From Anisus vortex (Eukaryota; Mollusca; Gastropoda; Planorbidae), in NCBI GenBank assembly GCA_949126835.1, contig OX421502.1:37595416-37659415 (forward strand): a stretch of 64,000 nt of DNA, read 5' to 3'. The translations under genes were made by a program, and so were the position numbers. The notes beneath the pieces were generated by a model that had not been told where the DNA came from, did no database searches, and saw nothing but the letters and a program-made list of their open reading frames with translations. Of the stretch, positions 24,668 to 37,321 are shown piece by piece (the first letter of the stretch is position 1; the number at the start of each line of letters is the position of its first letter).

Positions 24668-27060
24668 TTTGATTGAATCACGATGTTATTTTCACAAATC
24701 AAACACCGTACAAAATTGTAAAAAAATTCCAGTTTTTTATTTTTTAATAGTAATAGACCTAGATCTAGTCTAGAATCTAGGCCTATAATTTTTGAAGTTA
24801 CGGACACACTTATTAAAAGAATGCTACTGCAAAGTCAACTATAATGAACTTTTAAAATTATTTAGTAGGCCTATAATTCGCTTTGTTAAGCATATATTAT
24901 TTTTAAATATTTATTTCACAAATTTAAATATATATAATATATATATATATTTTTTTTACAATATTACCATGTAAAATATATTTCAAATTATATACATGCT
25001 TTATCTGGATTACCGGAAAAGGTTTAAATTAAAAGTATAACGCTAAGGCTTTTAGGAAAGACACAAATACGTTTTATTTTTTCATTTTTTTTTTGTTACA
25101 AATATTAAAATGCAAAACTTTTAATGATAAACTGTTTTAGAAACTTGGTTTGCTTATGATCCATATATGGGGCCAACTATTAACTTTGGTTTGTGTATCT
25201 GATCAATTTTGCTCTGGGATAAAAAAAAACGGGAACCAGATGCTGACAAACCGGTAGATGTGGCGAAAAATATCCTAGGTTTGCAGCCTTTATTATGGTC
25301 TATTATCAGTATGAAATTATCGCTTTCCCATTTTAAAGTTGGCAAGAGACATGGCTTTTGTGTGTATTTTTTAGCAGTAAAAAAATTTTCAATGTACTTT
25401 TGTTATTGTATTGATTTGTTGGCCCATATTATTTTGCATTTGGAATATATACATGAACAGCTGGGCTAATCTAAGCTAAGCTAATTTTTATTTATTATGA
25501 AGCTGAACATTCACATAGTAATAGTAAGTTACTAAGTATAGTTAGAATTAGGCCCATGCCATGGTTACATTGTGTTAAAGTTATAGAAGTATAAACTATA
25601 ATTAATAAAATAATTATTAATTATAATTTTTATAAATTTATATTTAGCCTATAAACTATAAATACTATAAACTAAAATCTAAAAATACAAAAAAATATAT
25701 TATAGAATTATAGATTAAACATTTATAACTTTATAAGTTTATAACATTAGGTCTCATTAGTATACTATGATTACTATGATTAGGATTAGTGTCTCAGGCT
25801 AATCAATTTACTTAATTTAGGTAATACTAAATACTTTAGTGTACTTGGTAACTTGGTTCTAGAAAAGAAGGGTTCTAAAAAATTCCAAATGAAATTTTTT
25901 TCGCGTGGAGCCATTGATAGTTGATAGGCCTTAGTGACTTAGTGAAAGTTAGTGTCTTAGGCTAGGAAGAGCGGCAGACTATTGAAAATGAAAAAAAATA
26001 GATATCTAATTTTTCATCCCCAAAAAAATCATTTCAATTGTGTTTACAAAAGGCTTGTGACGTCACACAGCCATGAAACACAATGTCTGCAGCGCTTCCT
26101 AAGACACACTTATCAATAACTCCGCTACTCAAATTTTCAGTCGGAATTTCTTAGAACCGATACCGAAAAGGGAAAAGGGGCGAAATAGCACGAAATGAAT
26201 ACAGAAATAAAATTATTCTTACAGTATTTCATATGAAATAACACAAAAAGACACAAAATCCTATTGTTCTTTCTTCCTACATGTTGAGAACACCTTGTCT
26301 CTTCACCATGTGCTATTCTAGACTAATTCTCGTCCGAAACCCCCCCCCCCCCCAGCCACTTGAGTTAACTACTTAAAATTCTACCAAAGGGAGATAAATT
26401 CCCCCACTCAGCATGACGTCCGTTCAATTGTCTTTCATCTAGACCTCCCTCCCCCCCCCTTTCTGCCCTCGCAACCCCGACCCCCAATCCATTTTTGGCT
26501 CCAATAAGCTTTTCTTATGCAAATGTATATTCAATCTAGCCAATGAGAATAGGATGTAATTAAATGTAAGCCAACCAAATTAACCTTGGGTCAGGTGACT
26601 AATGTTCACGAAAAAGCCCGCCCAACTAAACTAGGGCAGATCTCTCCCAGCTCCCGAGCTAGATACATCGTTTTGGTCTAGCTCCCGAATTTTTACTTGG
26701 ACTTGCAGATACTTAGCCAGTAATCGTAATTTCCTCATTATAGTTACGTAGCCTAAACTTGGATTCCGCAACAACACAGTATATTGAGTGATAGACGTTC
26801 CTGTGCATATATCTCAAGCATTATATCTCCCCTGCATGTTAGTATGTATATTTCATCATTGGATATTGAATTTGAATCATAAATAAACACCTGAAACGTA
26901 ACCAGAGACTTGCTTGCCTAACTTAGAACTGTCTATTTGTGTGTGTTTAATAACATCTAAACGAGCCAGTAGAGAACAAATAAATATTCCAGGTCAACTA
27001 CAGCATCGGCACCTCATACTTCTAAGACAACCAGCCATTATTACCCCCTCTCAATTGCCA
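24668..27060. other. RanGAP1 upstream region and intergenic
   Basis: Holds the RanGAP1 5' region and then AT-rich sequence with no convincing gene. 26280-26990 has C-rich runs, GGGTCAGGTGAC, a run of promoter-like sequence and AATAAA near 26882. It could be a solo LTR, but I found no clear paired ends or target duplication. The 86-residue ORF near 25209 matches nothing I recognise. Confidence 0.5.
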
Positions 27061-27061
27061 C

Positions 27062-27480
27062 ATCGTGACAACAATGCTACCAGTGCAGTCCTCCACAACG
27101 ATGTCACTGGCAAATGGTTCAAAACAACCATTGGCGTGCGTCAAGGGTGCCTACTCTCTCCGACACTCTTCAACATTTATCTGGAAAGGATCATGACCGA
27201 TGCACTGGAAGACCATGTCGGGACAGTCAGCATCGGTGGGAGACAAGTCACCAATCTTCGCTTTGCAGATGACATAGATGGCTTAGCTGGCAGTGAAGAT
27301 GAACTGAGGGAGTTAACAGCCAAACTGGAGATAACATCATTAGCGTATGGCATGGAAATAAACGCTGAAAAGACCAAAGACGAGAATTAGTTATATGTGT
27401 GCGAACTGGGTTCTCTGGTCAACGCTCAGGGAACGACCGTCTCAAAGCAATTGCATAACGTGCCGCTAAGCTGAGGGGAT
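27062..27480 (+). mobile_element. LINE retrotransposon, inverted 3' RT part
   Basis: The plus strand encodes the second half of the same kind of reverse transcriptase: NATSAVLHNDVTGKWFKT, IGVRQGCLLSPTLFNIYLER, TNLRFADDIDGLAGSEDELR and YGMEINAEKTK. FADD is the catalytic Asp pair of the palm. The frame is lost near 27390 and recognisable sequence ends near 27480, in a G-rich stretch. The first LINE-like residues match the point where the minus-strand 5' part stops (both at the ...DN/NAT junction), so the two look like one element broken by inversion. Upstream in-frame codons (26914-27060) are not LINE-like. Confidence 0.8.
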
Positions 27481-27905
27481 ATACAAGGGGGTGGGGGTGG
27501 CGGGGACGCGAAGAGGAGGGGGTGAGTGAGGGATCGAGTAATGACTGTCTACATATGCGTTAGAATAGTACAAGATATAAATACATTAAGACATGATATG
27601 AATACATTAATATAGCATAGGCTAAAATATATACATTCTAACTAACACATTCGTACCCATTCAACCAAGATGTAGTACCAAGTTGAATCGTATTAGTCAG
27701 TAGACTCTGAATTTGGGCGTAGTACAAGAGTATAGTGAAGGGTAGAGAAACAGGTGAGAAGAGTGATGGGGAGATGTAATTGCGTAAGGGAGGGAGAAGA
27801 TAGTGACGTCAGACTAACCTTCTCTCTATTCTAGCTAAACTTAAGCTAATCTAAGGTTCTAGTTATACACTGCTATCTATCTAAGTGCTAATAGTCACTA
27901 TTAAA

Positions 27906-30335
27906 TCCAGAATTGTGACAATTGTCATACAGACTTTTAATGATTGCAATAGTGTTGGGGGTGATGTTATATGCTCTCATGGTTGCCCACAGCGCTTCAT
28001 GCCAGACTCTGTCAAACGCTTTCTTGTAGTCTACGAACACATGGTATAGGTGTTGTTGGTGCTGTAGGTATTTCTCACATATTAGTCTCAGGTTAAAGAT
28101 TTGTTCGGTGGTACTTCGCCCTGCCCTGAAACCTGCTTGTTCTTCGGCTATGATTTGTTCGGCTTGAGGTTTTAACCTGTTAAGTATTATTTTCAAGAGG
28201 ACTTTGCTGGGATGGCTGATGAGGCTGATAGTACGGTAGTTTTGACACTCTTGAAGGTTACCTTTCTTGGGAATAGGGATTATAAGTGACTGGGTCCATG
28301 GTGAAGGCCACTCTCCACTCTGCCAGATCTTGTTACAGATAATTGTAAGGGCATCAATCGTCGCTTCTCCTCCTGCTTGAATCAGTTCTGCGGGTATGTT
28401 GTCTACTCCTGCTGCTTTCCCTTTCTTCAGTGATTTCACTGCTGCCTCAACTTCATCTCGGAGAATGGGGAGAATTTCTTCCCTTTCTCTATTCTGTGGA
28501 CATGCTAGAACTGAGGGGTCTCCATTAGATGTGTGGTTGTAAAGGTCAGAGCAGTATTCTGTCCATCTATCCAGGACGTCACACGCTTCTGTTAAACATA
28601 GGCCTGATTTGCTTTGGATCGCAGAAATTTTGGGCTGTTTAACTCTTGTCAGCTGTTTCACTGTTTGGTTGGCTTTCTTGCTGTTGTTCTTATTCAGACT
28701 GTTCTCTATTTCCTGGCATCGGTCCTCTATCCAGTTCTGCTTTGCTGAGCGCATGCCTTTTCTAATGTTGCTGTTGATTTCACGGTAGGCATCAGCTCCT
28801 TGAGGGTTGTTCTTTTTCTTTTTCAGCTCTCTTCGTCGATCACACATATCTAAAAGTTCAGCCGTGATCCAGGGTTTTTTCTTTGGGCGGTGTTTGCCAA
28901 GTAGTTTAGTAGCAACATCTGTCATTGCCGAGCTGAAGGTGTTGGTCAATGTGTTAACATCTACCTCATCAGCTCCCAAAATGATCAGTGGTGCGAATTT
29001 TCCTCCCACTGTGGTTTGAAATAATTTTGCTACCTCTGGGTCTTGCAGTTTGTCCAGGTCAAACTTTGGCCTGGTACACTTTGTTTTGGTTATTCTCTTC
29101 AAGTGAAGCTGGAAGGACATCATCACTAGATCATGGTCGCTTCCTATGTCTGCCCCTGGATACGTGCGTGTTTTACCAATGTTGATGCCGGATTTGACGC
29201 GTTTCTTTACCATGATGTAGTCTATCTGGTTGTGATGTTCCCCGTTGGGACTGTGCCAGGTCCATCGCCTGGATTTTTTGTGGTGGCCAAGCGTGTTTGC
29301 CAATATCAAATTGTTGTATCTGGCAAACTCTAAAAGCCTCAGACCTCTATCGTTTGTCTCGTTGTTGCAATTGGGTCCATGTGTGTCTCCCCAGTTGTGG
29401 TATGTATCTTGTCCAACTTTGGCATTCCAGTCACCTTGCACTATGACTATGTCTCTCCTCGGCACTTGATCAAGGACAGCCTGGAGTTGCTCATAGAAAT
29501 CCTCGACTTCGTTGTCGTCATAGTTTGTTGTTGGGGTGTAGGTCTGGATGATGGTGATGTTGAAAGGGGCCGCTCTCAGACGAATGGTGATAAGTCTGCT
29601 TGAGACTGGGTGGCAGCCCAAGACAGTGGCTAGAGTGTCTTTGTGAACCAGAAATCCAACACCATGTTCATGCCTGTCATCTCTTCCGCTGAAGTAGAGC
29701 TTGTTGCCTTTGTCGGTAGTTGTTTCACCTAGACCTTTCCAGCGCAGTTCACTGATACCTATGATATTCCATCGATAATTCTCCATCTCGTGGGAAAGCT
29801 CTTCTAATTTTCCATCCGCAGCTAGGGTCCTGACATTCCAGGTTCCTACAATGAAGGTGTCTCTTGAGCGAATCTTGCGAAGGGGTGCAAGATGTCCACC
29901 AGTATTCCACTTTTCACCTCCGTCCTGGTAGTCAACGGAAGGCGCGGTCCTTGTTGACCCGGGCGACGACCGAGCCGGTATGGAGTGAGTGTTAGTTGTC
30001 ATTTCATGGTGTGTCTTGGGCAAGTAAACCTGGCGGGGCCCAATCCTCTCCAGGCTGTTAGGCAGCTCCCATTTTGGGCGGGTTGTCCTAGCCATTGTGC
30101 CTCTATTGGCATCCTCTGCCTAGCACAGATGAAGCAGTGACCAGTTCCTAAGATACTTCTCAGCTGCTCGCCACTTCTATCCATCATCTGCCTTCCATGA
30201 TGTCATGTGACCCTGATCGGGGGGCTAAGCGGGTACTCCACCCCTGCCCATGAGGTGTCCAGCAGGCTAGCGGAGGGAAGGAGGCGCCTTACATCTCCTA
30301 TTGATAGGGTTTACCCTATCCCGCCACCCTGCTAT
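27906..30335 (-). mobile_element. LINE retrotransposon, 5' part (endonuclease plus N-terminal RT)
   Basis: A minus-strand ORF (30095 to 27888, 735 residues) starts MARTTRPKWELPNSLERIG. An apurinic-type endonuclease domain follows: GTWNVRTL, ISELRWKG, VQGDWNAKVGQD, NQIDYIMVKKR, GSDHDLVMM. Then comes the first half of a reverse transcriptase: AAGVDNIPAELIQAGGEA, IIPIPKKGNLQECQNYRTIS, EEQAGFRAGRSTTEQIFNLR, HVFVDYKKAFDRVWHEALW. After SLYDN the frame departs from the family and stops. About 240 bases of 5' untranslated sequence precede the ATG. Host proteins called craniofacial development protein 2-like are this same element type. The ORF is intact up to the break, suggesting recent insertion. 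Clade (RTE-like or another endonuclease-bearing LINE) is not settled. Confidence 0.88.
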
Positions 30336-31503
30336 AAATTCAAAATATCATAAATCTAAAAATAAAATTTCATTCCATCATGATCATGGCATTATTCTAT
30401 AAGCAGCAATATGCTTATTTATGTCAAAAGGCAGGGTAATCTATTAATAGTATTACAAATTTAATGCCATAGCAAAAATAACTATAATTATATAAATACT
30501 CCCCATTTGGTTTTTCTTCAAAATTGCACTAAAGGCCTAATCTATTTATTGTTATTTCGTCAATTAAGCCTAGCTTTATGATAAAAAAGGTAAAATCCCA
30601 ATCCAGCCTATGTTGGATTATCAAAACCCACAACACGCCAGTAATAAAATGCCCCCATTGGCAGTTAAAGGAAATGAGTAGTCGGTTGGGGGGGGGGGGG
30701 GGAGAGAAATCAATAACTCGAGACAGCTTATGTTAAATGAAAATTGGAAGGTAGGCTTATTATATAAACTATTTCAGCCTACATGTGGTGGGTCACAAAT
30801 GTTTTTCTGAAGGATATATATTATAAAGTAACCATGCTTGAGTCACACAACACACCAATGGCCTAAGCTGAAAACACTCTAATGAGTCTTAGATAGGCCT
30901 ATTGTCTCGTCTCAGCTATCTAGACATGGACTGCATAATCATGCTCGCCATTATATATTTGCATTTATATATCACAATTATCTTCTTATCTTATACATTA
31001 CAGACACTCCTTCTATAAAGAAGATTATTGCGTCCTACGCTCATTAATAATAAGTTGTTAAGCTAATACAGTTAGCTAGCATAGTTATTTTAGTTTGCAT
31101 ATAGTTTTACTGTTGCTAATAATATTTTGTGTTGTTTTGCATGTCCTTTGCTTATAGTTCTTAACATGAAATATTTTCTTATTCACATGTACAGTAATGA
31201 TGAAGCCAATTACTGGAGTCAAACACTACTTGGATTTAACAAAGCTAGCAGGTCAGAATAGACAATGAAAAAGTTAGATATCTCTCTTATCAGTGCAGGA
31301 CTCACAGTTTTATCCTAGAAGAAAAACAAGGTAGGCTGAGTAAAATGTTTTAAACAGCAAAGGAAATATTTTCCTCTTGGGCATGGGTCTTTTAGAGTCT
31401 TAGAAACAATTTAAACCCACACTTCCCATTCTAACCTAAAAATATTAATTAATTAAGCAAATCAAGGTACTACATTGTTGAGTTCTTAGCTTCTGTTATT
31501 TAG
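30336..31503. other. Intergenic, mostly unassigned
   Basis: AT-rich sequence with a 15-base G run near 30690 and the LINE tail at 30930-31040. No coding region recognised. Confidence 0.5.
30930..31040 (-). mobile_element. LINE 3' tail fragment
   Basis: The minus strand reads AIIFFIEGVSVMYK, matching the tail at 4.43 kb and the related piece at 43.76 kb. The shared word is CTCCTTCTATAAAGAAGATT, with small changes between copies. Only the tail is left. Confidence 0.5.
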
Positions 31504-32057
31504 GAACTTTGCTGACTAATAAGTAGTAATATACTTTGCTGACTAATAAGTAGTAATATACTTTGCTGACTAATAAGTAGTAATATACTTTGCTGACTAA
31601 TAAGTAGTAATATACTTTGCTGACTAATCCATCCATCCCTGTGGCACTACAGCCCATGTAGGGCTTTGGCCTGCTTCACCACCTCCTTCCATTCGGGCCT
31701 ATCCCTGGCTTTCCTTCGCCAAGCCCGTACACCAAGCTTTTGCAAATCTGCTTCTACAGCTTCAAGCCATCTTTGTCTTGGTCTGCCCCTAAGCCTCTTT
31801 CCTTTTGGCCTCTGGTGATGTGCTGTTCTGGCTGCTCTGCCTTCTGTCATTCTTTCCAAGTGGCCTGCCCACCTCAGTCTGCCCCTCTTTATTTCAGCTA
31901 CCACCGTAGGATCCTTGTAATATACTTTGCCGACTAATAAGTAGTAATATACTCTGCTGACTAATAAGTAGTAATATACTCTGCTGACTAATAAGTAGTA
32001 ATATACTCTGCTGACTAATAAGTAGTAATATACTTTGCTGACTAATAAGTAGTAATA
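31504..32057. repeat. 27-bp tandem array interrupted by a LINE fragment
   Basis: The unit contains TTTGCTGACTAATAAGTAGT followed by an AATATA-type end. About 4.5 units lie left of the LINE insert and about five right of it. Right-hand units differ by single bases (TTTGC/TCTGC/TTGCC). The unit length is a multiple of three, so the array reads as a spurious repeated peptide (LLISQQSIL) on the minus strand. Confidence 0.9.
31627..31915 (-). mobile_element. LINE 3'-end fragment inserted in a 27-bp tandem array
   Basis: The minus strand encodes MVAEIKRGRLRWAGHLERM, GRPRQRWLEAVEADLQKLG and DRPEWKEVVKQAKALHGL, the typical C-terminus of an RT polyprotein (LRWAGHLxRM followed by GRPxxRW). A short GGAT-type repeat tail follows on the minus strand (plus-strand ATCCATCCATCC at 31627-31638). 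It is strongly 5'-truncated. Units of the same 27-bp minisatellite flank both sides. Confidence 0.78.
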
Positions 32058-32097
32058 TGTATATGGTTTTTAATGCTTTTTTTCCCCCGCGGAAAAA

Positions 32098-32300
32098 AAG
32101 TAAAGTATTCACTTTCATACCACGTTGGTCCTTGGGGCAAGTGAGGCAGGATTTAGAGGTTTCTGTGGCCGAAGCGCGCAAGAGATTGTGTAACCAGCAC
32201 AGTGCCTATCCACCTTTACCTTTTGTCCAATTAATGTCAGACACCCTCGGAGACCCTCCAGAGCTGGGTTGACAGCCACTCCCTCTAGACACGAAGGGAT
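32098..32300 (-). mobile_element. Diverged SINE copy just before the HINE array
   Basis: GTAAAGTATTCAC tail, TTTCTGTGGCCGAAGCGC, ACCAGCACAGTGCCTATCCA and CCAGAGCTGGGTTGACAG match the family with many substitutions. The tRNA head is missing. Confidence 0.6.
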
Positions 32301-32405
32301 AAACTGACATCAGGCTCAGAAACCTTTGAAATTGCAATATTTAAATTACATTGCTCCTAAACAAAACAGTGTCCCGAAATGTTTGCAAATATTAAAGGAT
32401 AATAA

Positions 32406-32448
32406 TGCTTATCATATCATATCATATCATATCATATCATATATATAT
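32406..32448. repeat. (TATCA)n / (TA)n microsatellite at the HINE array start
   Basis: About six ATATC repeats merge into the TATATATATA start of the first HINE unit, so the exact 5' edge of the array is uncertain by about 10 bases. Confidence 0.85.
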
Positions 32449-33222
32449 ATAAATCTCAAAAGGAATATGTATGTATGTGGCTGGCTGGGTATGTACATAC
32501 CGCATAATCTTTTTAAATACTGGACATAAAAACGTGAAATTTGCTACAAATATTGTTTGCGTTACGGCGGTGAACACTGTCAAGGTTTTAAAAAAATTAA
32601 AATGACCGCAGTGGTCAGTTTGGTCAAAAAACGCGAATAAAACGACATATTTTGGGTTCATGTTGAATTTGCCGTTCCAACTTTTTATAGTTTTTCGATC
32701 AATCGCGCTAAAAAAATAAGACAAAAGGACGCGTAGAGATTATTTTTATATGACGTCATCAAAGTTTGCGCAGGGATAGCTGGTTGTCTTTTTTTTTATG
32801 GCGTCATCGAATTTTGCGTATTCATTTTAATTAACTTCGCTTCAACGTTTGCTAATGTACTTTACGAATGAATAGAACAAAATATATTCACGTTTTAATT
32901 TGCGTCGTAATTTATAGCGGGATATTTTTAAATTGTTATAATGGGTAATGATTAATGGTTTTAATGGGTATCTTACGTTGTTTCTGGCAAATACAAAATT
33001 CCTTCACGTTTTTATTCATGTTGTATGTGTCCACAGAATAGGTATAAAACAGAATGCGCAATCGCATTTTATTTCTGTTTTGGGCAGTAATACCGACGCC
33101 ATACTAAGCTTATTTAAACGCAGCGGTCAAGGTTACACTCTATATTTATGCTTATTTAGCCTACAACGTCCTTTTCTTCAAATCTACAAGTTCGAACACC
33201 CAAAGCTAATATTTCAGGAAAA

Positions 33223-33369
33223 ATGTGCATAAACGGTTGTGTAATAAACTACAACAATGATGCGAAAACGACTGATTATCGTAAAAAAGAGCATGTCAAA
33301 CTGCATGGCTTTCCTGACTCCATAAAGGATAAACAACAGCATAAACAACCTCATATTAACTCATTATGA
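33223..33369 (+). pseudogene. THAP-like zinc-finger start captured in HINE unit A1 (tentative)
   Basis: A 48-codon ORF, MCINGCVINYNNDAKTTDYR..., continues to VKLHGFPDS. The pattern C-x3-C ... (L/F)HxFP resembles the first half of a THAP zinc finger. An acceptor-like TATTTCAG lies just before the ATG. The second Cys-x2-His pair and the AVPTF motif are absent. The same ORF recurs in unit A2 (38940-39086) with FP changed to FH. Rolling-circle elements often capture exons, and this could be one; chance resemblance remains possible. Confidence 0.3.
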
Positions 33370-34532
33370 ATTATATGCCTATTTCCCTTCATAATTTTAA
33401 AAGTTTATTTTGGTTTAAAAAGTATATATATTTATGTACCGGTAGCCGCAGCAATTTAGTTACCGGTACCGAGCTACGTCTAAGCCATTTTTTTTTCAAA
33501 TCAGTACCGGGCAATAAAAATATTTATACATCATATTGGCCTAATCATATAATGTTGAAAACAAAATGGGTAATAAAGTCAAATTTATATAAAAGTAAGC
33601 CTAAAATGAAAGATAATGTAGGCCCTATATATATTGTATATATTTATGGCAGACGTAGATATCCTTTCTCATTTTACTATTGTAGCGTCTCTAGCGACCG
33701 CTGCATTGCGGAAAATGGTAACTTTTAGTAACTGTGTATATAGGGATTGTGCATTCTGTTCTATACCTATTCTGTCTATACGTCTTATAAAATTTGTAGC
33801 GGGAAATTTTTCAATTGCCAGGCAATGTTTAAATTGCCGAGCTCAACGTTTTAAAGTTTTAATTTGTATCGTATACGTCTTATAAACTATGTAGCGGGAA
33901 ATTTTTATATTGCCGGGCAATATTTAAATTTGCCGGACCAACTTTTTAAAGTTTTAATTCATGTCGTATACGTTGTATAAACTATGATTCATATCGGTTT
34001 CAGTTGTTATTGTTTTTCCTGTTGAATTTAAAATTTAATTCTAAGTTTGCTTCCAAAGCAACAATAAATAAATAGCAAATAACACCAACAAAAAAACACA
34101 AAAAATAAATAAATATTGATCTACGACTAATGTTGTAGCAGAAAAATATATCAAACAATCATTTTTGAATTAACAGTACTTTTTAAAAGACATGTGAGTT
34201 CTGTTTTACAGAAAGAGTTTAATTACCCAATAAACTTACAAAATTCGATCATAGTGGTCATACTTTGAGCAAGAAATAAAAAAAAATTATTATTATTTGT
34301 TTTTCCTTTTTAGTTGTATATTGAATTGGTGTATAATAAAGTGTGCAAAACAAAAAAAAATTAAAAAAATACTGACCACAAGAAAAAACATACTACTTTA
34401 TGTATGTTGCAAAAACAAAACTAAAAAACTATAATGTGTCAAGCATATTCTAAAAAAAAGCCCGTTCGAAGAATCGGGCACATAACGGCTTGTATATATA
34501 TAAATCTCAAAAGGAATATGTATGTATGTATG

Positions 34533-34563
<31 letters not shown>

Positions 34564-35454
34564 GTATGTACATACCGCATAATCTTTTTAAATACTGGAC
34601 ATAAAAATGTGAAATTTGCTACAAATATTCTTTGCGTTACGGCGGTGAACACTGTCAAGGTTTTAAAAAAATTAAAATGACCGCAGTGGTCAGTTTGGTC
34701 AAAAAACGTGAAAAAAACACAACTTTTGATTCACATTGTCTTTGCCAGTACAACTTTTTATAGTTTTTCGTCACAAAGTTAGAAAAAAAAAGGATGCGCT
34801 GAGATTATTTTTATGACGTCATCAATCTTTGCGCATGGATTTTATAGCAATGAAGGGACATTTTTCATTCATGTTTAAATTGACGTCATCAAACTATGTG
34901 CATGGATTTTATTATCTCAACTCAATGACGGGAACAAATTTTTTTTCATGTTTAAATTGTCTACGTGCCGTAAACAACATAAATTCTTTACACTACCAAT
35001 ACTGTAGTTGATTTTCTTAATCTATCACTACTTTGATACTTTACACTATGAATACATGACTTAAAGCTAATTAATAATTTAAAACTTTACAAACATAGGA
35101 CAAAGCAAATAGATTTAGCATTTTTTTTCTGTTTTCGGAAGTAATACCGACGCATTACTAAGCTTATTTAAACGCAGTGGTCCTGGTTACACTCTATATT
35201 TAAGCTTATAATTATATGGCGTCATCAAATTTTGCGTATTTATGCGTTTAAGAAGGGAACAAAATTTTGTTTTAATTTGCGTCGTAATTTGTAGAATGCA
35301 ATATTTAAATGGTTTAAGTAAAAAAATTAAGTTACCGGAAAATACTTTATCCCCGCTTAAGACAATTGCTTATAACTCCATGGGTTATTTTATCCAGTTC
35401 CGAGAACTGGGCACCTTTAGGCTTATCGCCTTGGTAACGGCCATTGTTTTAATT

Positions 35455-35925
35455 ACCGGGCAATGTTTAAATTACCGGGCAATGTTTATAATACCAGGCA
35501 ATGTTTAAATTACCGGGCAATGTTTAAATTACCGGGCAATGTTTATAATACCGGACAATGTTTAAATTACCGGGCAATGTTTAAATTACCGGGCAATGTT
35601 TATAATACCGGGCAATGTTTATAATACCGGGCAATGTTTAAATTACCGGGCAATGTTTAAATTACCGGGCAATGTTTATAATACCGGGCAATGTTTATAA
35701 TACCGGGCAATGTTTAAATTACCGGGCAATGTTTAAATTACCGGGCAATGTTTATAATACCGGGCAATGTTTATAATACCGGGCAATGTTTAAATTACCG
35801 GGCAATGTTTATAATACCGGGCAATGTTTATAATACCGGGCAATGTTTATAATACCGGGCAATGTTTAAATTACCAGGCAATGTTTAAATTACCGGGCAA
35901 TGTTTAATTTGCCGGGCAATTTTCA
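35455..35925 (+). repeat. 19-bp minisatellite in unit B1 (about 24 copies)
   Basis: The unit is ACCGGGCAATGTTTAAATT, mixed with the variant ending TATAAT. The array ends in the diverged TTTGCCGGGCAATTTTCAAA shared by all B units. It is the longest of the four homologous arrays. Confidence 0.9.
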
Positions 35926-37321
35926 AATTGCCGGAACTAAATTTTTAAAGTTTTAATTCGTGTCGTATACGTTTTATAAACATTATTTCATAAGGGTTTC
36001 ATTTGTTATTGTTTTACATGTTGAATAGAAAAATTAATTCTAAGTTTGCTTCCAAAGCAACAATAAATAAATAAATAGCGAAAAAACAAAAACAACACAA
36101 CATAGGTCTGCGACTTAATGTTTGTCGTAAAAAAAATATATCAAACAATCATTAAAAAAAAATAAAAGTACTGTCGAATGTTCTTAATCAATGAATAGAA
36201 CAAAATATATTCATGTTTTAATTTGCGTCGTAATTTATAGCGGGCAATTTTGTAATTGTTATAATGGGTGATGAGTAATGATTTTAACGGGTAATTCATG
36301 TTGTAGCGGGCAAATAAAAAATTACCTCACGTTTAAATTCGTGTCGTAGGTCATGCGGGCAATCTCATTATAACTGCCTGAGTAGTTAGAGTGTATGTAA
36401 ACATAACTTTTAGCCGGTTCGGAGGACCGGGCACATAACGGCTTGTATATATATAAATCTCAAAAGGAATATGTATGTGGCTGGCTGGCTGGCTGGCTGG
36501 GTATGTACATACCGCATAATCTTTTTAAATACTGGACATAAAAACGTTAAATTTGCTACAAATATTCTTTGCGTTACGGCGGTGAACACTGTCAAGGTTT
36601 AAAAAAAATTAAAATGACCGCAGTGGTCAGTTTGGTCAAAAAACGCGAATAAAACACAACTTTTGATTCACATTGTCTTTGCCAGTACAACTTTTTATAG
36701 TTTTTCGTCACAAGGTTAGAAAAAAAAGGATGCGCTGAGATTATTTTTATGACGTCATCAATCTTTGCGCATGGATTTTATAGCAATGAAGGGACATTTT
36801 TCATTCATGTTTAAATTGACGTCATCAAACTATGTGCATGGATTTTTATCTCAACTCAATGACGGGAACACATTTTCTTCATGTTTAAATTGTCTACGTG
36901 CCGTAAACAACATAAATTCTTTACACTACCAATACTGTATTTGATTTTCTTAATCTATCACTACTTTAATAATTTACACTGTGAATACATGACTTAAAGC
37001 TAATTAATAATTTAAAACTTTACAAACATAGGACAAAGCAAATAGATATAGTATTTTTTTTTCTGTTTCGGGAAGTAATACCGACGGCTTATTAAGCATA
37101 TTTAAACGCAGTGGTCCTGGTTACACTCTATATTTAAGCTTATAATTATATGGCGTCATCAAATTTTGCGTATTTATGCGTTTAAGAAGTTGTTTTAATT
37201 TGCGTCGTAATTTGTAGAATGCAATATTTAAATGGAAGACTATTGTTTATAACTCCATGGGTTATTTTATCCAGTTCCGAGAACTGGGCACCTTTAGGCT
37301 TATCGCCTTGGTAACGGCCAT

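Noticed and set aside
25209..25469. 86-codon ORF as a transposase remnant
   Set aside because: Some likeness to piggyBac-type sequence was considered, but no catalytic motif or ends could be identified.
26280..26990. Solo LTR of a retrotransposon
   Set aside because: Promoter-like and AATAAA words are present, but no TG...CA ends with a target duplication could be fixed.
27888..30095. 735-codon ORF as a host gene (craniofacial development protein 2-like)
   Set aside because: It has the endonuclease plus reverse-transcriptase architecture of a LINE; such host names are annotation carry-over.
35455..35925. CRISPR-like array
   Set aside because: 19-bp units are directly joined with no unique spacers, in a eukaryotic transposon.
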